A stretch of DNA of 64,000 nt from positions 1,798,001 through 1,862,000 of the forward strand of contig JACAAK010000004.1 in the NCBI GenBank assembly GCA_025093985.1, in the 5' to 3' direction. The notes under the pieces are model-generated. The model searched no databases, was not told the origin of the DNA, and worked only from the letters and a program-made list of their open reading frames with translations. Source of the DNA: Calvatia gigantea (lineage: Eukaryota; Basidiomycota; Agaricomycetes; Agaricales; Lycoperdaceae). Below are positions 56,096 to 64,000 of this stretch, one piece after another; the stretch's first letter is position 1, and every line of letters starts with the position of its first letter. Both the position numbers and the translations under genes were made by a program.

Positions 56096-58573
56096 ATGCC
56101 AGACGGCCAGATCTTCAAGGTATCTTAACATCGCTGGACCGCGTACTTCCCATTTAACGAGTAATCTTCTCCTAGGCGACATACAGTGGTATCCCTGTCT
56201 ACGAAATGTAAGAACACTAGTACGCAAATATTACGCGCAGTTTGCTGAATAGAGAATGTTTAGGATGTGTAAAGGAGTTGCGGTGATGCGAAGACGAGAC
56301 GACTCGTGGCTTAACGCGACCCAAATTCTTAAAGTCGCTGGTTTCGACAAACCACAACGTACTCGTGTGCTGGAACGAGAGGTCCAGAAGGGAACACACG
56401 AGAAAGTACAGGGTGGCTATGGCAAGTACCAAGGCATGTGTGACTTTACCCAAATTCTTTACCCACTGTTTTGAACTGAGGGTCTACTGGGCTAGGTACT
56501 TGGATTCCTTTGGAACGGGGCTTAGCGTTAGCCAAACAATACAACTGTGAACATCTATTGCGACCTATAATTGAATTCCAACCAGCTGCAAAGAGCCCAC
56601 CTCTTGCACCGAAACATTTGGTATCCAATGCGAGCAGCACTACGAAGCCCACACGCCGGAGTGGACCTGCAGAGCAAAGCACAAATAACAATAACACAAC
56701 GATCAGTACCCGGTCAACTCGGAGAAATGTCCAGGAGGTGGTTGATGAGGAAACGGACCGCGACAGTCTTTCGGGGCGTGGCTCAGAAGATGGCTCAATG
56801 ACACCATCACCATCGGAAGCGTCTTCGAGCTCACGCACTCCTTCCCCCATCCACAGCCCTGAACCCTCTTTTGAAGATCCTAGCGGTGACGGTGACCGAA
56901 CTTCGACTAGAAATAGCCGATATCAACGGGGCGGTCCAGACGCATTGGGAGACGTGTCGGAGGGTGATTTAAAACTGAACGGTGGCAATGACCCGAGGAC
57001 ATATGGGGACCAAATCCTGGAATACTTCATCTCGGATTCAAACCAAATTCCCCCGGTTCTCATCAACCCACCTCCGGACTTCGACTCCAACATGGCTATT
57101 GATGACGATGGACATACCTCTTTACATTGGGCGTGCGCCATGGGCCGAATTCGTATTGTCAAGCTACTCCTTACCGCTGGAGCAGACATTTTCAAAGTCA
57201 ACAAAGCCGGTCAGACTGCATTAATGCGCAGTGTGATGTTTGCAAATAACTACGACGTGCGCAAGTTCCAAGAACTTTACGAACTCCTTCATCGATCAAC
57301 ACTTAACATTGACAACTATAACCGGACAGTCTTTCATCATATAGTAGATGTCGCCATGACGAAGGGGAAAACGCATGCGGCGCGATATTATATGGAGATT
57401 GTTCTTGGTCGACTGGCAGATTATCCAAAGGAATTAGCGGATGTCATCAATTTCCAGGACGAGGACGGTGAAACGGCCCTGACTATGGCTGCGAGGTGTC
57501 GCAGCAAGCGTCTTGTCAAGCTTCTTATTGACCACGGGGCCGACCCAAAGATTATAAACGCGGACGGGAAAAGCGCGGAAGACTACATTCTCGAGGATGA
57601 GAAATTTCGATCATCTCCTGTACCTACCTCCCGCGCTATGTCAATGTCCTTTCGAAATGCACAGGCGGCATTCCCACCACCGCATGCAGGTCCAAATCAT
57701 GTGTTTGCGCCTGCAAACGGAGACCGGCCACCACTTCACCATTCCGTTGTGGCACAGAGAGCCAGTACACGATGCGTAAACGATATGGCGACGATGCTGG
57801 ATAGTTTAGCGGCGTCGTTTGACCAGGAATTGCGCGATAAAGAGAGGGATATGAATCAAGCACAAGCTTTGTTGGTGAATATCCAAGCGGAGATTCTGGA
57901 GAGTCAACGAACCGTCAACCAGCTCAAAACGCAGGCGGAAGGACTAATGCACACAAAAGCGTCTTTGAATAACCTCGAGAGCGAACTATTGTTGAAGATG
58001 GGAAAGCGGTATCGACTAGGATGGGAGAAATGGGTCAAGGATGAGGAGGCCAGAGAAAACAGGATTCGAGATGCAGCGAATGGAGAGCTCATTTTGACGG
58101 AATCCACAGCTCAATACGAATTCGAAGACGAGATAGAGGATGAGGGTCCACTGTCGACAGAAAGGGTCAAAGGGAAGCGGAAAGCGACAGAGGATATCTT
58201 AGATTTGGCCGAATTGTATTCAGAAATACCCACAGACCCGGAGGAGCTGAAGAAGGCTTGTGACCAGTTGAGGACAGAAATTGTGGAGTGTAGGGAGAGA
58301 AAGAAGGTGATGTTCAACGAACTGGTTGCGTTCCAAGCTGAGGCTGGGACGAATGGACGAATGAGCGAATATAGGAGGCTGATTGGTGCTGGATGTGGTG
58401 GTGTGCCGCCTTCCGAGGTTGACCAAGTACTCGGTATGCTTCTGGAGGTAAGCCTACCTATGGAGATTTTAGACCCTCCTTACAAAAAATACTTCTCTCA
58501 GACCCTTGAATCTGAAGAACCCAGCTCTTCGTCGAGTGCGTGGAGTGGTATGAAACCTTTGCCAGTTGGATAA
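56096..58573 (+). CDS. MBP1: MBF transcription factor DNA-binding subunit (Mbp1/Res type)
   Basis: The ATG at 56096 starts [19 protein letters not shown], the opening of the APSES/KilA-N DNA-binding domain. [40 protein letters not shown] and [20 protein letters not shown] complete it. A GC-AG intron at 56434-56495 lies inside KYQG/TWIP. After a Ser/Thr-rich linker come ankyrin repeats ([40 protein letters not shown] and neighbours) and C-terminal coiled coils ([20 protein letters not shown]). This is the complete Mbp1 layout. The factor binds ACGCGT and, with Swi6, activates G1/S genes. The last exon contains a possible 54 bp intron (GTAAGC near 58448 to CTCAG near 58500) with length divisible by three and no stop. 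A three-box ACGCGT promoter lies 8 kb upstream. Confidence 0.95.
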
Positions 58574-59034
58574 TTTACTTGGTTGTCGAGACTACCAAAG
58601 TCCGGCGCAATCTAGCTGTGTATATGTCTTATATTTCGTTCCGCCAAATTATACTACCCCAATACGATCCTACAAAAGTTGTCGTTGGTGGTGAGGTGCG
58701 AAAGATATTGATGATACAGCACGGTATGGTTTTAAGAGAGCGTTATTTTCCCTGAACACTCCTGCCAAAATTTCAAGGAGCATCTGGAATTTCCACACGT
58801 GAGGGAGAACTCGCTAGGGAACTTATACCTTCCACCCGAGTTCACGAATGTTTTCGAAACTGTTAAGCGCCAGGGAGTGTGTCATGTGACCGGCAGTTTT
58901 CGGTCGAGGTCAACACGGTACTTACCACTACACGCAGTCCAGACATCCCCTCGACGCTTTGCCAGTTCCTGTTGGACGTTGGACTGGTGGCTTCCTAGCT
59001 TTCTCATCCCCTCTTACACAGCTCCACGCCCTTC
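58574..59034. other. Intergenic region
   Basis: Between MBP1 and uL24m, both on the plus strand. Short frames only; presumably the uL24m promoter. Nothing specific seen. Confidence 0.4.
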
Positions 59035-60299
59035 ATGACTTATAAGGGCTACACGCTATTGCAGCTGATACGAGGGGCAACAACCTCGCCATGGACGACT
59101 AATTTCCGGCATTTGCTCCCCTTCCCCAAGAAATGGCTGAAGCGGTCAAGCATTCGGGATCCTGTCATTAAGTCCGTGAGGCCGAAGGATAGGATAAAAC
59201 ACTGGAACATTGTGCCCGGAGACCAAATTCGGCTGTTGGGAGACAGAACGAACACATTGTATGAGGTACTGAGTATTAATAAGATCAGCAACAGAGTGTT
59301 CGTGAAGGGTACTGTGGTGAGTGTTGGAAACTTGAGTCTCGAACGCTCTAATTACCACTCCGTGTTATACAGAGTGGAGAACAGGACAAGGTTGTGAGCA
59401 ACAAAAACTACCATTATTCGCGGTGCCAACTATTCTTGGGAAACTATGAACTTCCTCCACAAACTGGCTCGTCCGGCGCGGAGATTACCCCGTAAGTTGT
59501 ATGATTGCGGTGCTTCGCACCAAGGGTTCCTAATAGTCTTTGGACAGAGTATTTGCGAAGCGACTTGGTACCTCGGCGCCATTCTGGAATCCATTCCTTC
59601 GACGCTTCGACTGGCAGCGTTTCGCAACTAGTACGGTTCCTCGACTTCCGAGCTTCCATGGAGAGCAAATCCCCGTTCCCTGGCCCCAGCCACCAAAAGT
59701 CCGCATTCCTGAACGTATGTTTCTATTTTTAATACCGTTTGGATTTTTGGACCTCACTCATGTATCCTCCAGCTACGGGTTATGACGCAACACATGATGT
59801 GGTCGCAAAAATTACATACCAGCTTCCCAAGTTCAACCCTTCGATAGACGGACCCCTCCCCCGCGCTTCGGAAGATGCTTTCCTCGCTTCGATCGTGAAT
59901 CCTCACTTGAGGAAGAGTATCGACGAAAGTACCCCCGTTGAGACGTTCCTACACAGAGAACTAGCGAATCCACATTCCAGAGCCAAGAAACTCAGGAGGT
60001 TCAGAGAGTATAAGATCCGGACCAAGATGCTCTTGGAACAAATGCTGGACTATGAACTGAAGAACCTTAACGGGCGTAAGCCTCAGGAGGCCCGCGCAGA
60101 AGCGATGTTTAAGTGGCGTGCGCAGTTGAGAGCAGAGAAGGACGAGAAGAGGAAGATGAGGTGGAAGCACAAGGCCGAGGAGGCCGACCTTGAGCGCAAA
60201 GCTACCAGGAAGGCAAGGAAGGAGCTACAGCAGAGGCGTCGTCTTACGGAGATGGTGCTCGAGGAAGGGCCCAACCAAGTTATTCCTAAGAATGTCTGA
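59035..60299 (+). CDS. Mitochondrial large-subunit ribosomal protein uL24m (Mrpl40 type)
   Basis: The ATG at 59035 precedes a basic N-terminus (TSPWTTNFRHLLPFPKKWLK). The KOW-type core is clear: VRPKDRIKHWNIVPGDQIRL, then LGDRTNTLYEVLSINKISNR and VFVKGTV. An intron joins SGEQDKVVSNKNYHYSRCQL and FLGNYELPP. Later exons give VFAKRLGTSAPFWNPFLRRF and DWQRFATSTVPRLP, followed by a fungal-specific extension with long Arg/Lys/Glu helices ending IPKNV at 60299. uL24m is an early assembly protein of the mitochondrial 54S subunit. Four or so short introns. The start codon is the first plausible one; the exact mitochondrial leader is uncertain. Confidence 0.85.
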
Positions 60300-60572
60300 T
60301 ATAATTAGCGACTTGAGTAATTCTAATTTAATTGAATTAGTGTGCGTGTGCGTGGGCGAAGTTGTTGGCGGTGATAACATGACCGAATATGTGGCCGGAA
60401 TGTGGCAGGGTGACCGCGCCGTCCTTTTTCTGTCACTTCCCTCTGTAACCTCGCCACCTGTCTCCCTCCCGGTCCTCCGGGTAGGCACCGGTGTTATCAT
60501 CATCTGCAGTTACCACCTTATAATTCAGCTTGCCATTAGACTTTTGTTCCTCATCTTTCATATACCGCAGTC

Positions 60573-62209
60573 ATGCCACCCTCTCGGACTCGCTCCCTAT
60601 CGTTCGACGCTCTCTATCGACCTATACCCCAAGGCCCTGAGACTGTGCCCTTAGACCAGGATCAAATAGAAGAAAACGTTGAAGACAGTCAACCACGGAT
60701 AACCCCATCAACAGGCAGCTTAGTCGACTCAAAGATCGTATGGATACATTTCGTATTAGGATGCTCGGTGTTACTGCCATGGAATGGTCCGTGTTCCTTT
60801 TCATGTGGTATGACGACTCTGACCGTCTTCGTATAGTCGTCATAACTGCGATGCCATACTTTCTGAAACGCCTTGAAGGCTCAGGATTCGAACATACATT
60901 CAGCTCATATCTCTCAACGACCTTCACCGCTTCCAATTTTATCTTTCTCGCCCATGCTACCGTGACCTCTAAACATGTCAGTCGAATTTCGTGCCGTCGA
61001 TTTATTCCCAACTAATTCTGTTGCCTCAGACTAGTCCCTCTAGGCGGACACGTCTTTCAATCTACTGGCTCATGCTGTTGACTTCCTTACTCGTTGTCAG
61101 CACCTTCTTTGTCTTGCCTTCCGGACTATTCTTCACTTTTGTGCTTTTCATTGGTGCGGCCCAAGCCGCCGCGGGTTCATACCTCCAAACAGCTGTTGTC
61201 GCTATAGCCTCGTTATTTGGACCAGCAGCTGTGCAGGGTATGATGGCTGGTCAAGCGGCTGTAGCCGTCGCAGTCAGTGGAGTTCAAGTCGTGAGCGCTG
61301 CGGCATCAACCTGGGGCAAACCAAGCACTTTTGTCAGTGACGGTTCCGCAGAGGAACGCTCTGCATTCATGTTCTTCACCCTATCAACATTGTTCCTCAT
61401 AGCAAGCGCCGCGACTCATAGCTGGCTTATGAGACTCCCTTCTTACAAGGCCATTGCGGCGCCGTTGGAGCAACAGGCTGCCAGCAAAGGCTACCAGGCT
61501 GCTTTGGATGACATTGCATCTCAGCCCTTAATGTCACGAGGTAGGAGTGAGGCAGATGACGATAAACGAAACGCTATCCGAGTAGCCAAAGCAAATGTGC
61601 TGTATGAAATCGCGGTGGGATACGTGTTCCTCGCCACGCTCGTAAGCACCTCCTCTTTCCTTTGCGAAATGAAGAAAGGCGCTAACTTTCTGGTCAACTT
61701 CTCAGGCCGTTTTTCCCCCTATCACCACTTCCATCTCCCCCGTGAACCCTGAAACACATCCATTGCTGTTCACCTCCATTCATTTCCTCGTGTTCAACGT
61801 CGGAGACTTCCTCGGTCGATATGTGTGTTCTTTCCCTATCTTCCTAATATGGTGCCGTAAACGCCTCCTCGGGATGTCACTCGCCCGCACCTTGTTCATC
61901 CCCCTCTTTCTAATGTGTAATGTTCGGCGCCCCTCTCTCTCGAATACATCAGCCCCTATCATCAATTCCGATTTCATATTCATGTTCCTCCTACTCGTAT
62001 TCGGATGGTCGAACGGCTATGTATCGAGCTTGTGCATGATGAGCGCTCCTTCTCTAGAACACAACCCGAAACTAAAGGGACGTGTGGAGGATGTGGACGT
62101 TGCAGCGACTGTGGCGAGTTTCTCTTTGGTTGGCGGTTTGGTGTTGGGCAGTATTGCCAGCTTCGCGGTCAAGAGTGCCGTTTGCCAGTGCAACCCCTTT
62201 ACAGCTTAG
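60573..62209 (+). CDS. Equilibrative nucleoside transporter (SLC29/Fun26 family)
   Basis: The ATG at 60573 is followed by a 45-residue hydrophilic N-terminus, then the first membrane helix SKIVWIHFVLGCSVLLPWNA, where the LLPWN motif is the ENT signature. An exon change near 60790 gives MITAMPYFLKRLEGSGF. Further helices include SIYWLMLLTSLLVVSTFFVL and FIGAAQAAAGSYLQTAVVAI (the family QA..GSYLQ block), then SLFGPAAVQGMMAGQAAVA. After a cytosolic loop come VLYEIAVGYVFLATLAVFPP, FLVFNVGDFLGRYVCSF (the NxxDxxGR motif), LLLVFGWSNGYVSSLCMMSA and SFSLVGGLVLGSIASFAV. About 11 helices. It moves nucleosides across the plasma or vacuolar membrane. Convergent with the DUF6741-like gene. Confidence 0.9.
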
Positions 62210-62389
62210 TGTGCGCCAGAATCACCGTCGTTGTGTATGATGTTTTCGATGATAACTTAGCGTTTTGCTATGAAATGTTGATACAAGGACCAAAATGAGG
62301 GTACAAATGATGTCACAGGCTAAGCTCCTTGAACTTGATCTGAGGAATGAAACACGAAGAGTGAAGAAAGGGTCATAAAGAAAGGTGAT

Positions 62390-63433
62390 TCAACGAGTCG
62401 AAAGCATAGGTTGCCAAACTCCGTAAGAGATTTCTTCGAGGTGGTGCAACTCCACCCTGTCCCATGGCCGCTGGGATAATATTGGCCTGACCACGGTCAA
62501 CATGAAACAGTGCGGGGAGATAATAGCTCAACTTACCTGCAAGTAGTGAACGCAAGCCCTCGACACTCGTCTTGCAAGTGTAGACAAACTGACGCGCCTG
62601 TCATAGGTATCCAACGGGATCTCATATGTCAACGAAGAGTATCCAACCCACTGTAATACAACCCGGTATGCTCAGAATCATGGCGACTGCGGACCCGAAA
62701 TCCCGCAGGACTCACCTTAACCTTCAACAAAATACGCCCTCTCGCATCCGCGTGTAAATCTTGCATTGAATACGCATCATTATTTGACAACCTGACATGC
62801 GATTGGGCTTCATCAAGTCCGATACCCGCCATGAAGGCTCCCTTACGCTTAAACTTAATGCTCAACGACCCAGGTCGCGTACCATGTCTGTAGTGAGAAT
62901 AAGCATCCCTTCCAACAGGTGCTGCGTAGGAAACGGCAGAGTGTCGCCGGTGGTGCATAGGTGGAGGAATGGTGACCATATTTGTAGGCATATGATGAGA
63001 TTGTGGTACGAGGGCATGAGGCGTCACAGGACGGGAGTACCCGCCAGAGAGTCGGCGGTCGTCGTAGTACGGGGCATCGCCGTAGTCGTTAATATCATCG
63101 TACCCTGCTGAACGATGCTAAATTAAAGGTGTAACTGGCGCTATGTTGGAAAAACAGCTTACAAGGACCAGTGAGGCGTCTGGCCAATGGAACAACGGCA
63201 TTGCTTGGCTGGGAAGCATAAACAGGATAGGAATCTGGACTATACTTAAAATCAGACCAGTCAACAGTTAGGGTATTTCGTCGGAAGTGGAAGATTATAT
63301 GACCTACATCCATCCCCGGCTCTACATAGCCCCCATGGCTATATACTGCTGGGGCGGAAACTGCGTAACCCATAGATGGGCGACGCGACATCGAGCGAGT
63401 AAACCCTCCATCATAAGTAGCGGCGTAGGCCAT
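62390..63433 (-). CDS. DUF6741-like conserved Agaricomycete protein
   Basis: The ATG at 63433 starts MAYAATYDGGFTRSMSRRPS, a Tyr/Gly/Ser-rich leader. After a disordered part with HMPTNMVTIPPPMHHRRHSA comes the conserved block RPGSLSIKFKRKGAFMAGIG, LDEAQSHVRLSNNDAYSMQD and DARGRILLKVKV. An exon then gives VGYSSLTYEIPLDTYDRRVS and ARRVSRACVHYLQ. Using the acceptor ATCCCAG, the last exon reads RPWDRVELHHLEEISYGVWQ and ends PMLSTR at 62390. I know this pattern from many Agaricomycete proteins, some annotated DUF6741; its function is not established. The RPGSLSIKFKRKG start and the WDRVELHHLEE end suggest a compact fold that may bind another protein. Three short introns. Confidence 0.7.
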
Positions 63434-64000
63434 TATCGGGAAATTATAGCACCAGAACTTGTTGTATAGGCGAGGTCAGGGAAACAATTGCGCAGAAGAG
63501 GGGAAGGTAAGCCAGGTCCAGCCAGTGTCGAAGGGAGACGGAAAAGGGGAACTTGAGGTATAATGACGGTTGGCGAACTTATGAAGGACGAAGGGCTATT
63601 TAATGGGAGAACATGATGCCATGAAGTTGGACGCTGTTTACCCTTGATCTTGCCTCAAGGATGCGTCGAGGCATAACTACACTCCCGTATGAGGTTGGAC
63701 TTTTGAGGAACTGCGATCGGAATTCGTGGATGCAACAGCCGCTGGATAGATCTGGAGAGCCTGTATATGTCCAAAGTTGCAAATTCTTTACCCAAAACTG
63801 GAATTGGGTCTAACAACCCGGAAAACGACGAAGTTGGTGCTGGGACCTGTACGTGCGGACTGGAAATTGCTCCATGTCGTCAATCAGCGGGAAGAGGAAC
63901 ATGCACAGAATATCTGGTAACCTCGGTATATGACAGCAAACAAACTTATCAGCAGGGAGGACCACAAATAGGCAAGGGTGACGATTTCCGTGACGATTTC
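63434..64000. other. Upstream region at the window edge
   Basis: Promoter side of the DUF6741-like gene. No supported gene. The window ends inside a short direct duplication (GACGATTTCCGTGACGATTTC at 63980-64000). Confidence 0.4.

Noticed and set aside
1..64000. tRNA genes, rRNA, CRISPR arrays
   Set aside because: No paired A/B box arrangement, rRNA text or spaced direct-repeat array was recognised by eye.

Overview
The window is nuclear DNA of a filamentous basidiomycete, most likely an Agaricomycete. The signs are compact genes broken by many 38-90 bp GT-AG introns, RAT1, SEC22, DRE2, MED18, MPO1 and an MBF factor in fungal form, and two families I know mainly from Agaricomycetes (DUF6533- and DUF6741-like). 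I cannot name the species. Genes alternate strands with short shared promoters or 3' ends. Where neighbouring reading frames did not join, I looked for introns of suitable length, and most junctions resolved that way.

Bases 1-4.5 kb are AT-rich and repeat-derived: a probable solo Copia-type LTR and a complete but dead Tc1/mariner element with about 212 bp inverted repeats and a transposase carrying two stops. From 4.6 to 10 kb lies an accessory zone: a free-standing class I aminoacyl-tRNA-synthetase-like protein resembling the class I LysRS catalytic layout, a small orphan protein, an ASCH-domain protein and a seven-helix DUF6533-like membrane protein. From 11.6 to 28.2 kb come a forkhead factor, DRE2, BCD1 tail-to-tail with MED18, a large disordered protein, a HEI10-like meiotic RING protein and a Kcs1-type inositol hexakisphosphate kinase.

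From 30.4 to 46.8 kb housekeeping genes are packed tightly: an FHA-forkhead factor divergent from MTP18, eIF2B-delta divergent from RAT1, a conserved fungal disordered protein, SEC22 divergent from MPO1, and a short-chain dehydrogenase. From 46.8 to 50.5 kb are two head-to-head pairs. An SQ-rich protein with a PIP-box-like N-terminus and dUTPase share a promoter holding three ACGCGT boxes; GatC and an mS34-like mitoribosomal protein share another. From 51 to 63.4 kb are a secreted M43 metalloprotease, a perfect 44 bp palindrome, a cytochrome P450, an Mbp1-type MBF subunit (the family that binds ACGCGT), mitoribosomal uL24m, an equilibrative nucleoside transporter and a DUF6741-like gene.

Functional links suggested by layout are S-phase control (MBF factor, its box cluster, dUTPase, unknown partner) and mitochondrial translation (GatC, mS34-like protein, uL24m). 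The most promising unknowns are the class I synthetase-like protein and the SQ-rich, PIP-like protein. No tRNA, rRNA or CRISPR array was recognised. Exon limits were worked out by eye from splice sites and reading frame; those given base by base sum to whole codons, others are approximate.
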